Assembly (NCBI GenBank): GCA_964613945.1
Contig: CAZTJC010000012.1
Span: 1 to 64,000 of the forward strand
Length of the DNA stretch: 64,000 nucleotides
Direction: 5' to 3'
DNA from: JAVVHH01 sp964613945
GTDB taxonomy: Bacteria; Pseudomonadota; Alphaproteobacteria; Acetobacterales; Acetobacteraceae
The notes under the pieces were generated by a model. It saw nothing but the letters and a program-made list of their open reading frames with translations. It did no database searches and was not told where the DNA came from. The translations under genes and the position numbers were made by a program. This document shows positions 8,954-17,840 of the stretch, piece after piece (within the stretch, counting starts at the first letter, position 1; every line of letters begins with the position of its first letter).

Positions 8954-9310
8954 ATGCCGAACGAGGTATTCGCCCGGCACCAGGAATACGCCATCGGGCC
9001 GGTCGATCAGATCCCGTTCGGCGAAGGGCGGGAGTTCCAGGTGATGGGGCTGCGGGTCGCCGTGTTCCGCACGCGGGCGGACGTGGTCTATGCGACGCAG
9101 GCAGCGTGTCCGCACAAGGAAGGGCCGCTGGCGGACGGGATGCTCGGGGGCAGCACGATCATGTGCCCTCTGCATGATCGGAGCTATGACCTGGTCAGTG
9201 GAACGGAGCTTGGTGGCACCTGCAGCCTGACGATCTATCCGATCCGCCGCGAGCCGGACGGAACGCTGTTGCTGACGCTGCCGGCGCCGTACACGCCCGC
9301 CGTGGGGTGA
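8954..9310 (+). CDS. nirD: nitrite reductase small subunit (Rieske-type)
   Basis: 118 residues with a Rieske fold. C52-x-H54 and C71-x2-H74 match the [2Fe-2S] ligand pattern CxH...CxxH, though many NirD proteins lack these ligands. It partners NirB in the reduction of nitrite to ammonium. The ATG lies 2 nt after the nirB stop. Its own stop overlaps the GTG start of the kinase-phosphatase gene (GTGA), which implies coupled translation. Confidence 0.93.
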   Translation: MPNEVFARHQEYAIGPVDQIPFGEGREFQVMGLRVAVFRTRADVVYATQAACPHKEGPLADGMLGGSTIMCPLHDRSYDLVSGTELGGTCSLTIYPIRREPDGTLLLTLPAPYTPAVG

Positions 9311-11025
9311 CGACGCCGCTCGCGCGCGGCTCGCGGCTCGAAATTGCCGCCGGGTTCGCCAGCGCGTGCGGGCGTCGGCCGGACAACCAGGATTACGCCG
9401 CCTGCTGGACGGGTGGCGGGCGGTCGATGCATGGCGCCATCGCCGCCGTGGCCGATGGCGTGGGTGGCGCCAAGGGCGGCCGGGTCGCGGCGGAATGCGC
9501 GGTGCGCAGTGTCATCGACGGGGTGCTGGGTCAGAGCGAGGCGCTGCCGATCCGGCGCACCGCCGGAGCCGCGATCACCGCTGCCAATAGCTGGATCCAC
9601 GCGCTGGGCCGTACCGACCCGGCGCTGGCGGGAATGGCCTGTACGCTGACTGCGATCATCCTGCGCGGACAGCGGATGTATGTGTTCCACCTCGGTGACA
9701 CGCGAATGTACCGGATGCGCAACGATGATCTGGAGCTGCTGACCACGGATCACGTGCTCGGGCGACCCGGCGTGTCGCATGCGCTGACGCGGGCGATGGG
9801 CGCGGAGGACGAGGTCCGCGTCGACTACGCCGAGCACGCGGCGCGGGTGAACGACCGGCTGTTGCTGGTGACGGACGGCGTGCACGGCGCGCTGTCGGAC
9901 CGGCAGATAGAAGCGGCGCTGCAGCGTCGGGAGGCGCCGGATGCGGCGGCGCAGCGGCTGGTGGATGCCGCACTGTCTGGCACCGTCGGCGACAACGCGA
10001 CCGCGCTGGTGATCGACGTGCTGGCGCTGCCGCCGCCGGATCGGGCCGACATCGAGACGGTGATCGCGTCGCGACCGATGTTGCCGCCGCCGCGCGAGGG
10101 AGCGGAGATCGACGGCTTCGTGCTGGAGCGCATGTTGGCGGATGCGCAGTATAGCCGGGTGTTCCGTGGGCGCGACACGCGGGACGGCCGGGTCGTGGTG
10201 CTGAAGTTCCCCAAGCCCGGCGCGGCGGAGGAGGGCATCTTTCGGCAGGCCTATCTTCGCGAAAGCTGGATCGCGGGACGGGTGCGCAGTCCGTATCTGG
10301 GCGAGATCCTGGAGCCGCCGGACGGGCGCGGCAGCCAGCTTTACGCGGTGATGCCGTATTACGGCGACGAGACGCTGGAGCGACGCTTGCTGCGCGGGCC
10401 GCCGTTGCGGTTCGATGAGGGCATCGCCATCGCCCTCCGCTTGGGCAAGGCGGTGGCGGCGCTGCACCGGGCCGGGGTGATCCATCGCGACATCAAGCCC
10501 GACAACGTCCTGCTGACGGGCGAGGCCGGCAAGACCGGGTTGCGATTGATCGATCTCGGCGTGGCGCGGCTGCCGAACCTGGAGGACGTCGCCGCGCGCG
10601 ACGTGCCGGGAACGCCGAGCTACATGGCGCCGGAGCTGCTGGCCGGGGCAATGGGGGACGAGAGTTCGGATTTGTATGCGCTGGGGGTGACGCTGTGGCG
10701 CATGTGGAGCGGCGGCGGATACCCGTATGGCGAGATCGAGCCGTTCTCGCATCCGCGGTTCGGCAGTCCGGCGCCGCTGGAGCGCAAGCGGCCGGACCTG
10801 CCGGCGTGGCTGACCCACGAGCTGACCCGGGTCGTCGCAGTCGACCGGCGCGAACGGCCGGCCGACGTGGTGGAGTTCGTCTCGGCGCTGGAGGCCGGGA
10901 TGGTGACGGGTGCGCCGTCGGTGCAGAAGCAGCGGTCGGCCTATGCGGCCGATCCGTTGCGGTTCTGGCAGGTGGTGGCCGCGCTGTTGTTCGCGGCGTT
11001 GATGGCCAGTCTGGCGTTGCGCTGA
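9307..11025 (+). CDS. fused PP2C phosphatase / Ser-Thr protein kinase in nitrate operon
   Basis: 572 residues. The N-terminal PP2C domain (about 1-240) keeps the metal-binding aspartates: Asp26 in DNQD, Asp50 in ADGVGG, plus LVTDGVH and GDNATALVI. The C-terminal Hanks-type kinase (about 270-530) has Lys300, HRDIKPDN (catalytic Asp395), DLG instead of DFG at 416-418, and an APELL segment. A single C-terminal membrane helix (about 552-571) would anchor it with both domains in the cytoplasm. The GTG start overlaps the nirD stop, so it belongs to the operon. It probably tunes nitrate uptake or reduction by reversible phosphorylation; the substrate is unknown. Confidence 0.9.
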   Translation: MTTPLARGSRLEIAAGFASACGRRPDNQDYAACWTGGGRSMHGAIAAVADGVGGAKGGRVAAECAVRSVIDGVLGQSEALPIRRTAGAAITAANSWIHALGRTDPALAGMACTLTAIILRGQRMYVFHLGDTRMYRMRNDDLELLTTDHVLGRPGVSHALTRAMGAEDEVRVDYAEHAARVNDRLLLVTDGVHGALSDRQIEAALQRREAPDAAAQRLVDAALSGTVGDNATALVIDVLALPPPDRADIETVIASRPMLPPPREGAEIDGFVLERMLADAQYSRVFRGRDTRDGRVVVLKFPKPGAAEEGIFRQAYLRESWIAGRVRSPYLGEILEPPDGRGSQLYAVMPYYGDETLERRLLRGPPLRFDEGIAIALRLGKAVAALHRAGVIHRDIKPDNVLLTGEAGKTGLRLIDLGVARLPNLEDVAARDVPGTPSYMAPELLAGAMGDESSDLYALGVTLWRMWSGGGYPYGEIEPFSHPRFGSPAPLERKRPDLPAWLTHELTRVVAVDRRERPADVVEFVSALEAGMVTGAPSVQKQRSAYAADPLRFWQVVAALLFAALMASLALR

Positions 11026-11028
11026 GAC

Positions 11029-11499
11029 CTACATCAGGTCCCAGGTGACGAGAACGCGGCGGTTGGCGGCGTCGGCCGCGTTGGCCTTGTCGACCGGGTC
11101 GGACTGGCCGAAGGCGCGCAGCATGATCTGGTCGGCCGGGATGCCGCGGGCGATCAGGGCCATCTTGACCGTGCGCGCCCGCTTGGCGGAGAGGATCAGG
11201 TTGTCGTACTCGCTGCCGGTGGCGTCGCTGTAGCCGGTCGAGAACATCGACACCGGGCGAACGTCGCGGAACAGGCGGGCAGCGAGATCGAGTTGGTTGC
11301 CGGCATCCGGCGCAAGACGGTCGCTGCCATTGGCGAACTTAACCTCGATGTTGTTGCGGACCGCTGCGACGGCCTCCTGGCCGACCGACACGTTGCTGAC
11401 GGCCGGCGGCGGCGGCGGCGGCAGGGCAGGGCTCTGCGCGCAACCGGCGACGCCGAACAGGATTGTAAGTGCGATCGAGTGCAAGCTGTGGTTGGACAC
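11029..11499 (-). CDS. OmpA-family lipoprotein
   Basis: 156 residues. A signal peptide ends in a lipobox (LFGVAGC, Cys20), then a proline-rich linker of seven prolines. An OmpA C-terminal peptidoglycan-binding domain follows, with the signature SAKRARTVKMALIARGI and the end motif ANRRVLVTW. It is expected to be an outer membrane lipoprotein tethered to peptidoglycan. Its stop is 3 nt from the end of the convergent kinase-phosphatase gene. The about 100-nt AT-rich gap upstream is shared with the divergent Sel1 gene and probably holds both promoters. Confidence 0.9.
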   Translation of the reverse strand: MSNHSLHSIALTILFGVAGCAQSPALPPPPPPAVSNVSVGQEAVAAVRNNIEVKFANGSDRLAPDAGNQLDLAARLFRDVRPVSMFSTGYSDATGSEYDNLILSAKRARTVKMALIARGIPADQIMLRAFGQSDPVDKANAADAANRRVLVTWDLM

Positions 11500-11606
11500 C
11501 GGTGAAGTCCTTTATAAAATTTGTCTGAATAACGTGTGTCGGTTGCTCATTTAATGATCTTCGGCCGTAGGTGTAATGTCCAATCTAGCAAACACGGAGA
11601 ATGATC

Positions 11607-12476
11607 ATGCAGCCGACATCGATCTGGTGCGCGTTGACCCAGATACCGCGGGCGACCGCCATGGCGGCATTACTGGCATCAGCGCTGGCGCTGCCGGCCC
11701 GGGCCGACACCGCGGGCGGCCTGCAGGAGTTCCGCAATGGGCGCTTCTCCGAAGCCGTGAGCGCCTGGCGCTCGGCCGCGGAAGGGGGAGACGCCGCTGC
11801 GGCGCTGTATCTCGGCGTGCTGTATGATACCGGGTTCGGCGTCGCCCAAAGCCCGGCGCAGGCGCTGGCCTGGTATCGTCGCGGCGGTGAGCGCGGCAAT
11901 GTGACCGCGATGTTCAACGCGGCGGTGATGCTCGACGCCGGGCGCGGCACGGCGGCGGACCCGGCTGGCGCGATCGACTGGTATGAGAAAGCGACGCAGG
12001 CCGGGTCGGGGCGGGCGGATTACAACCTGGGCCTGATCTACGAGAACGGGATCGGCGTTCCCGCCGACCGGCAGCGGGCGATCCGGTTCTATCGGCAGGC
12101 AGTCGGGCATGGCGTCTCCGAAGGGCGGGCGCATCTTGCGCGGCTCGGAGCGTCCTACGCCGGCACGGTCAGCCCGTCCAAGGCGGACCCGGCGATGACC
12201 AACTTCCAGCAGGCGCAACGGGCGCTACTGTCGCGCGGCCCGGATGCGGACGCCACGGCAGCCGTGCTGTTCCGCAAGTCCGCCGAGGGCGGCAACGCGC
12301 TGGCGGCGTATAATCTGGGCTATTGCTACGAACACGGGATCGGCGTGCCGTCGAGCATCGAGCAGGCGGCGAACTGGTACCGTCGCAGCGCGACCACGGC
12401 GAGCGAGCCGGCGCTGCGGGAAATGGCGACGAGCAGCGAGCAGAGCCTACAAACGTTTAAGCACGTTCAGCGCTGA
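11607..12476 (+). CDS. Sel1-like repeat protein, exported
   Basis: 289 residues. After a signal peptide (cleavage near ALPARA) there are about five Sel1-like TPR repeats, each following the pattern of A-A-LG-x-Y-D/E-x-G-x-GV plus an AxxWYRRG helix (for example LGVLYDTGFGVAQ and LGYCYEHGIGVPS). Such solenoids scaffold protein-protein contacts in the periplasm. ATG 11607 is preferred over ATG 11601 because GGAG at 11596-11599 is too close to the first. The 3' end overlaps the convergent ATPase-LysM gene by 10 nt. Confidence 0.85.
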   Translation: MQPTSIWCALTQIPRATAMAALLASALALPARADTAGGLQEFRNGRFSEAVSAWRSAAEGGDAAAALYLGVLYDTGFGVAQSPAQALAWYRRGGERGNVTAMFNAAVMLDAGRGTAADPAGAIDWYEKATQAGSGRADYNLGLIYENGIGVPADRQRAIRFYRQAVGHGVSEGRAHLARLGASYAGTVSPSKADPAMTNFQQAQRALLSRGPDADATAAVLFRKSAEGGNALAAYNLGYCYEHGIGVPSSIEQAANWYRRSATTASEPALREMATSSEQSLQTFKHVQR

Positions 12477-13996
12477 ACCCGGCCCCAGCCACCGATCGGC
12501 TCGGGGAAGACGATAACGGCACCGGGCTTGAAGGGAGTGGGGTTGACGGCCTGGACCGCGGCAAATGGCGGCGCGTGCCGGTCGCGGTAGATGTCGGCAT
12601 AAAGTCGCTCAAGGGTGTCGCCGCGCTGGGCAACCAGAATCAGGCCGCTCGTCGCTGGCCGCAAGACGGCTGGGATCGGTGCCACCACGCCCGACGAGAT
12701 CACCGGGACCAGGGTCGGCGGCGGGATGGCGGCGACGGCGATGGGGGCCGTCGCTGCGATGGCAGGAGCGACGGTCCGCGGTGCAGCGGCTTGCGTGGGA
12801 GCGGTTGCGAGCGACGGGACCGGCAAGCGTGCGGCGAGCGTCGGCGGTACCTCCGCGACGGCGATCGGGGCAGGAATGCTGGCGGCTTGAAGCGGCGGAA
12901 GAGCGGGAGCGGCGTCGATCGCCGTTGCAGCATCGAGCGGAACGGGTGTCGGCGCGGTCGGTTCAGGCGTTGCACGGTCGGCAGTGACGATGGGTGATCC
13001 GGACACGGCCGTGTCCGGCACGACGATTTGTGCCGATTGTAGCGGCGGTTGCGAGAGGGCCGGCAGGGATGGGGCATCCGGCCTCGAGCCCGATACGACG
13101 ATCGCGGCAACCACGGAGGCAGCAAGGGCGGTGCCGATCAGGGCACGTCGATAAGTCTTGCGCCTGTTCGGCTTTCCAGTGGTCAGCGGAACAATGATCG
13201 GGTCGGGCGCGGAGATAGCTGTCGGCGGGCGCTGCGCGGCGGGCGGGACCACGTGGAGAATCGTCGCCAGGGCGGGAGGCGCCGGGATTGGCAGCGCGAC
13301 CGAACGCGGTGTGGAGGTCCTGGTCTGCAGATCGGGCACCGACGCGCCGAGACGGAATGCGGCGACTTGGTCGATCAGGTCGCCGGTCAGATACAGGCTG
13401 CCGCCATCATCGCGAGCCAACGCCGCGGCGGCGGTGAGCAGTTGTGCGATCAACCGTACGGCGCCGCCGCTGTGTTCGGCCAGACGCGACATTCCATCGG
13501 AATCGAGAACAGCCGACGATAGCCCTGCCTGGTGCAGCCATTCGGTGACGAACGGGTCGATCTCGGCATCTGTCAGCAGGCGGAGGTGGATCTGCCTCGG
13601 CACGGGATCATCGTCGGCAGGGGCCGCCACGAAGGGTTCGATGTCGGCGAGCACCACCACGCCGCGGTCCTGCCTGGCCAACTCGGCCCGTGTCTCGTCC
13701 GGCATGTAACTGGCTTCGTCGACGAGTACCGCGACGCCATCCCCGAGCGGAATGGGCAAGTCGCCGCGAAGCAGCGCGACCGTGGGGAAGCCGTGCTCAC
13801 CCAACGACGTCGCAAGCTCCCGCAGCAACCAGGTCTTACCGGAGCCGGGCTCCCCGGAGAGGAAGACGGTCACCGGCCCCTCGGCCGCCAGATCGAGCAC
13901 GGCATTTCGCGCTTCCTCCCAGGCGGGATGCTGAACCACGACGGCACCGTTTCGCCGTGCGGCTGGCCATGAAAGCGGGCGGGGCAGATCGGTCAT
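12467..13996 (-). CDS. ExeA-like ATPase with C-terminal LysM domain
   Basis: 509 residues. A P-loop (SGEPGSGKTW), a Walker B-like VLVDEAS and an AAA/ExeA (GspA) core fill the first 240 residues. One membrane helix (GTALAASVVAAIVV) follows, then a long Pro/Ala-rich linker and a C-terminal LysM-like segment (VAQRGDTLERLYADIY ... AVNP ... GAVIVFPEP). The layout suggests a cytoplasmic ATPase coupled across the inner membrane to a peptidoglycan-binding module, as in GspA-type proteins that help secretion assemblies through the wall. No secretion genes are beside it. ATG at 13996; a GTG 9 nt upstream is possible. Confidence 0.8.
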   Translation of the reverse strand: MTDLPRPLSWPAARRNGAVVVQHPAWEEARNAVLDLAAEGPVTVFLSGEPGSGKTWLLRELATSLGEHGFPTVALLRGDLPIPLGDGVAVLVDEASYMPDETRAELARQDRGVVVLADIEPFVAAPADDDPVPRQIHLRLLTDAEIDPFVTEWLHQAGLSSAVLDSDGMSRLAEHSGGAVRLIAQLLTAAAALARDDGGSLYLTGDLIDQVAAFRLGASVPDLQTRTSTPRSVALPIPAPPALATILHVVPPAAQRPPTAISAPDPIIVPLTTGKPNRRKTYRRALIGTALAASVVAAIVVSGSRPDAPSLPALSQPPLQSAQIVVPDTAVSGSPIVTADRATPEPTAPTPVPLDAATAIDAAPALPPLQAASIPAPIAVAEVPPTLAARLPVPSLATAPTQAAAPRTVAPAIAATAPIAVAAIPPPTLVPVISSGVVAPIPAVLRPATSGLILVAQRGDTLERLYADIYRDRHAPPFAAVQAVNPTPFKPGAVIVFPEPIGGWGRVQR

Positions 13997-14005
13997 AACC
14001 GACAC

Positions 14006-14756
14006 TGATACCAGATACGGGGCGGCGACTTAAACCGGTCCGTGTCCCATGGGCTGGCACAGTGTCGCGAGTGGCGGATGGCTGGTATTTGAACCATAGA
14101 GCGAGATTTGCTCATGTTGCCTATCGGGTCCCATAGCCGGTCCCATATCGAGGTTTGGATAGATGCCGAACGAGCACCAACCGGCAGAGTATCTTCTAGC
14201 GTTCTCGTGTGCGTGGATACTGCCGTATGAAATCGGGTCCGTCAGAGATTAAGCGGGGAGCGTGCATCAAGTAAACGTTCTTGTTTTGCTCTTGTGTTAA
14301 TAGCATCATACCCTCACGGACGACCGCCCCGGCCCGAATAGGACAGCGACGACCTCGATGAGCTTGTCAGGGCGCCGGATGCAGCTTGGGCAGTCAACCG
14401 AGGCGGTCGACGTGAGGTGCGCGCGTATGGCGGAGAGTCGGGTACCCACTGAGCCACTTTCTCCGGCATTGACTTGTCCAATGGCCAAGATCGCGAAAGA
14501 CGCTTGAACGTTTCCCAAAGGATTGAAGCCGCGCTATGCGAGGGAAAATCAGGCATCGTGCGTGCTGGTCGGTTTTCTTGTTAGGGCGGTTCTGTGGCTT
14601 TTTGCGATGTCGTATCAGGTTACTCAGTCTCGTCTGCAGCATGATTCGCACGCTCTCAGTGATCTCGGTCCCCATTTCGCCCGATAAACGGTGGCCGCCT
14701 CTGCATGAGGCCTACATAGGGTTAAGTCACGACACGGCACGGCGAGAATGATCTAA
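14006..14756. other. gene-poor segment, no supported gene
   Basis: About 750 nt without a convincing reading frame. Composition turns AT-richer than the flanks from about 14080. The short motif GGTCCCATA occurs twice (about 14129 and 14141) and GTCCCAT again near 14043. The short reading frames on both strands show no recognisable domain. It is the left edge of the decayed stretch that follows. Confidence 0.5.
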
Positions 14757-15840
14757 ATGCGAATCGGCTATATAACTACGCCTCCAGTGCTCCTGTCCTC
14801 GGAAGTAGGCATTAATCAGACTGGCCGAAAGGAATGGGTTGATGTCGCTAGAGGCATCATGATCCTGCTCGTGGTAATCTACCACACCAACTTAACATTG
14901 GCGGACTACAATCTCTCGCTGCCGATCTTCACTCTTTTCGACAAGTTTTTTCGGCCATTCGTCAACCAGTATTTTTCTTTGTCTCAGGTCACCTGCTCCA
15001 AATACTATTAATCCATCACAAAGCTGGTCTACTGAGCAGGGTATTCGTGCTCCTGTATCTGTTCGGATTATGGAGCATGATCCAGTGGATTATCGTGTTC
15101 CAAACAGGTCTCCATATTGATCGGTGGCAGTTCGGGACTGAACTCAATCAACTAATGACGATGTGGTATCGCCCCGAAACCGGTCTATGGTTTATTTGGG
15201 CGCTTTCAATTTTTTACGCTACTATGCCGGTATTGTTGAAATGTAACAGCGTTATAGTGCTGTCTGCCTTATCAGCAATCTCCATCTTAGCAGTGAGCAA
15301 GATTTTCGACTCGCTGAATTTTGCTCAAATCAGTTGCTTCTATTACGCTGCATTTTCATGCTTGGACTCGACGAGCGTATAAATCTTGTCCGCTATCTTG
15401 AGCGTCAACCAATCTTATTTATACCTATATCGATATTAGCCTATTTCGGAGTGAATAGCGTTATTCACCAGATCCATGATGAAGGCCTGTTATTCGGAGC
15501 GTTGCGTTTCATTAGTTGCCTACTCGGAATTATCCTTGGAAGTTCTGTCGCGCTTTTGATGGCTCGGACGGTGCAGTGCCGTCGCACGTTTGTGCATCTT
15601 GGCCGAAAAACCTTTCCAATATTCCTGTCGCACGAACTCCTAATTGGGTTAATTACTTCAAAACCCTCTCTGTTTTTGCCGCCACTTATATGGGTCAAAA
15701 TAGTTGTCTGCTCCGCGATTGCTGTCCTTGTGATCTTTCTTTCCTTGCGACTCGAAGTCTTAACTAAACAAATTGGATTACAGTGGCTATACACCTTGCC
15801 GTCTGCGTTTAGGTCGAAGATCATGCCGCGCATGCCCTGA
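14757..15840 (+). pseudogene. acyltransferase family 3 gene broken by two frameshifts
   Basis: Three consecutive frames together encode one membrane acyltransferase (Acyl_transf_3, OafA/NodX-like): EWVDVARGIMILLVVIYH at the start, then FFFVSGHLLQ, then FMLGLDERINLVRYLERQP. The family modifies surface polysaccharides or lipids with acyl groups. The frame is lost in a T run at 14972-14976 and again in a T run at 15353-15356. In each case one extra T restores the family reading (YFFFVSG and AAFFMLG). It is much more AT-rich than its neighbours, which suggests acquisition. The last residues (about 15792 onward) derive from an unrelated antisense fragment. Sequencing error is an alternative cause of the frameshifts. 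Confidence 0.8.
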
Positions 15841-15905
15841 CCATGACCATGACCATGACCATGACCACCATCTGACCCTACCGACCAATCCGCGTCATCA
15901 CCCAC
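15791..15905 (-). pseudogene. fragment of a His-rich EF-hand protein
   Basis: On the minus strand the reading frame gives GHGHGHGHGQGMRGM followed by FDLNADGKV. The latter is the first eight positions of an EF-hand calcium loop (D-x-N-x-D-G-x-V). The match stops abruptly, and the next residues come from the antisense of the acyltransferase 3' end. I read this as a gene remnant joined by recombination near 15792. No start, stop or complete domain is left. A chance reading of a hexamer repeat is possible for the His part but less so for the calcium loop. Confidence 0.4.
15841..15864. repeat. CCATGA hexamer tandem repeat
   Basis: Four perfect copies of CCATGA stand head to tail, with degenerate half copies on both sides (CCCTGA before, CCACCA after). 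On the minus strand they encode alternating His-Gly. Such a short-unit array is prone to slippage. Confidence 0.9.
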
Positions 15906-16088
15906 CGGCCCGCACTGCCATCGGCCCCGTAATCTCCTCGCCCACGCACGCCAGTTCCGGCCGCCGCGTCACGGGCGGCGTTGCCATCAAGGCCGCCGTT
16001 TGGTCGGCGAAACACCGAGGTGTCGCACTCCCCATTTTTCCCAAGCTGAGCGTTTGTCGCGAGCAGGGCAAACTCGGGCTGGAATAAG

Positions 16089-16385
16089 TTAAACCCGCTG
16101 GATTTGGCGCGCGGCCGCAAGTCCGGCTGCCGTCGGATGGCTGGCCGACCACAGCGCGCCGTGGGTAATGCCGAAGTCCCAGACGGCATAGGCGCGGTAG
16201 CAGAGAGGTTGGGCGCGATCAGACAGGCGGACGTTGAGCAGAGCGGGCGCTTGACCATTGGCGCACAGCGGCGCGCAGGACTCGGTCGGTTTGGCATGGG
16301 CGATCGCGGGGGAAAGTAAAAGGGTAAGGAGAGCGATATGACGTAAAATACGCCGCCAGATGCAGTTCTGGGTTAGGAGCAGCAA
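16089..16385 (-). pseudogene. truncated DNA/RNA non-specific endonuclease
   Basis: A hydrophobic signal (HIALLTLLLSPAIAHA) is followed by LCYRAYAVWDFGITHGALWS and AAARQIQRV. This is the conserved beginning of the endonuclease G / NucA-like family, where the segment before the DRGH catalytic motif reads LCY-x-FAV-x(5)-S/T-x(4)-LWSA. The frame stops right there. Downstream minus-strand frames (to about 15878) do not contain DRGH, so the catalytic core is missing. The start is a TTG or lost. It would have been an exported nuclease. Confidence 0.55.
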
Positions 16386-16481
16386 GGAACAAAGAGCGAT
16401 TATATCGGCCTGACATGCTCCCGACTGATCGCAACCTACTCTGCGGGATCTTTCCTCAGTGAGATACTGGCAGTGACAACA

Positions 16482-16640
16482 TCATCGTCCGAAGATCAGG
16501 ATCAGGATGACGATGAGAACGACCAGGCCGACTCCGCCGCCGAAAACGTTGCCGCCGTATGCGCCTGAGCGATAACCCCATCCACCACCGCCGAGCACGA
16601 CCAAGAGAACCACGATGATGACGATGGTGGTGAGCGACAT
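16482..16640 (-). CDS. small DUF3309-like membrane protein
   Basis: 52 residues: MSLTTIVIIVVLLVV, a Gly/Tyr-rich turn, then GLVVLIVILILIFGR. Two hydrophobic helices joined by a short glycine-rich loop match the DUF3309 small-protein pattern common in Alphaproteobacteria. GGAG lies about 6 nt before the ATG, which fixes the start; an upstream extension to 16721 is not membrane-like. Function unknown; such proteins are often stress-induced. Confidence 0.8.
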   Translation of the reverse strand: MSLTTIVIIVVLLVVLGGGGWGYRSGAYGGNVFGGGVGLVVLIVILILIFGR

Positions 16641-17031
16641 GCCAAGCTCCTGAGCTGTCCTGAATTGAACAACGGACTTAGCGGCATCGGCAAGGGGTTT
16701 CAGAGTGGGCGACCGCGGCAATAGACAGGAGGCCAGGACCGCAAATAGCGAACATATGCTCTATGACGGAATTGCCGATGAAGAGCAGTGCGTCGCATCA
16801 GACGCCCGTTTGCGCCATCCTGCCGTTGGCGCATTGCGACCCGGTGATATTCTCCCTGCCGTAGCCCTCTTTTGAGCGGGTAGCATCATGAGGGATTGCC
16901 GGAAGGCCGCTCCGGCGCGCTGTCTTCTGAAACTACCAATGTCGCTGCAACTAGCTCCACATTCGTGCTTTAGCGTTCGATAATTTCATTGGTGATCTGC
17001 CTCGCTCCCGGCAGATTGTTTGGAGCGTGTG
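16641..17031. other. non-coding stretch
   Basis: Nearly 400 nt between the small membrane protein and the next candidate gene. No reading frame with a ribosome site and recognisable sequence was found. No strong hairpin or repeat was seen. Confidence 0.4.
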
Positions 17032-17433
17032 ATGGCTACCGAAGCAACGAGTTTACTTGTATACGCGCCACCTGTTGCAGGCTCACCATATCTGTCGGTG
17101 ATCACCTGGGCCGGGCAAGAAAACAGCCCTCTAGTCACATCATTCGCGACAAAGTTGGAAGCAGAAGCTTTCAATCGTGAAATGGGCATCGAGCTATCCA
17201 GCGAAAGGTGGCTTCGAACTGACCAAACCTCCGGCACGGTACAGCCGGGCTCCAACTCAAGCGCATTCCTAGCTGCAAGCGTTGCCGCCAATCGCCCGGA
17301 CTGCGCTGTGGTGCCGGGGAAAGGAATCGAACCTCTGACCCACGCTTTACAAAAGCGCCGCTCTGACACTGAGCTACCCCGGCGCGACGCTAATAACTCA
17401 GCTGCGAGCGGTTTACAATCTGAGGTTGAGTAG
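17032..17433 (+). CDS. hypothetical protein, overlaps tRNA-Thr antisense
   Basis: GGAG is spaced 6 nt before the ATG, which is a good initiation site. The first about 75 residues look protein-like (SLLVYAPPVAGSPYLSVITW, then an acidic helix). From about 17309 the frame runs antisense through the tRNA-Thr gene, so its last 40 residues are not natural coding sequence. It may be a small gene truncated when this segment was joined to the tRNA, or no gene at all. No family recognised. Confidence 0.3.
   Translation: MATEATSLLVYAPPVAGSPYLSVITWAGQENSPLVTSFATKLEAEAFNREMGIELSSERWLRTDQTSGTVQPGSNSSAFLAASVAANRPDCAVVPGKGIEPLTHALQKRRSDTELPRRDANNSAASGLQSEVE
17309..17383 (-). tRNA. tRNA-Thr (TGT)
   Basis: A full cloverleaf on the minus strand: acceptor GCCGGGG/CCCCGGC with discriminator A, D arm GCTC/GAGC, anticodon stem GCGCT/AGCGT with loop TTTGTAA (anticodon TGT), T arm AGAGG/CCTTT with TTCGATT. 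CCA is encoded at 17311-17309. Reads ACA and other ACN threonine codons. Confidence 0.93.
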
Positions 17434-17546
17434 CTAGCACTCAGTTTTAGGCGCTGTTCGATCCGTAAGCGAAGCTCTCGAATTCATGCACAATTTTTCC
17501 TGGAATAGTGTATGGAACATTACACAACTAAAGGTTGAGTTTATCC

Positions 17547-17708
17547 GTGTCCGAAGATGCGATGCTCCTGCTGACGCCTCTGACCAAGCCAGAGTTCGAT
17601 GGGTGCTTACTCGACGCATTCTGCGAAGACGAAGGTTTCGCGTTTGCCAAGCTCGATGAAATCGAGTGGCAGTCGATGCAGCCACGGATCGTCACCCAGC
17701 CACTCTGA
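17547..17708 (+). CDS. possible small protein, 53 residues
   Basis: A GTG-started frame encoding an acidic small protein (DAMLLLTPLTKPEF, LLDAFCEDEGFAFAKLDEIEW). An AAGG is present about 13 nt upstream, which is a weak ribosome site. The amino acid pattern (helix-prone, balanced hydrophobics) looks more coding than chance, but there is no recognised family. It lies in the AT-rich stretch upstream of the response regulator. Confidence 0.3.
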   Translation: MSEDAMLLLTPLTKPEFDGCLLDAFCEDEGFAFAKLDEIEWQSMQPRIVTQPL

Positions 17709-17840
17709 GATCCGCTCAGATCTGCACTCCCAATCGGTGGATCAGCTTATCAATCTGGTGCAAGTTTCGGGATCATGGGGCCACATCTCATGCGAATAGT
17801 CCTTAAGGAAACAGTAACCAAAAAGCCCTAGGTAAGCCTC

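Noticed and set aside
15465..15905. 146-codon minus-strand ORF including the His-Gly repeat as a complete gene
   Set aside because: Beyond the EF-hand-like segment it is the antisense of the acyltransferase; only the fragment 15791-15905 is protein-like.
17309..17433. C-terminal part of the 17032 ORF as protein
   Set aside because: It is the antisense of tRNA-Thr, so the residues are dictated by the tRNA.
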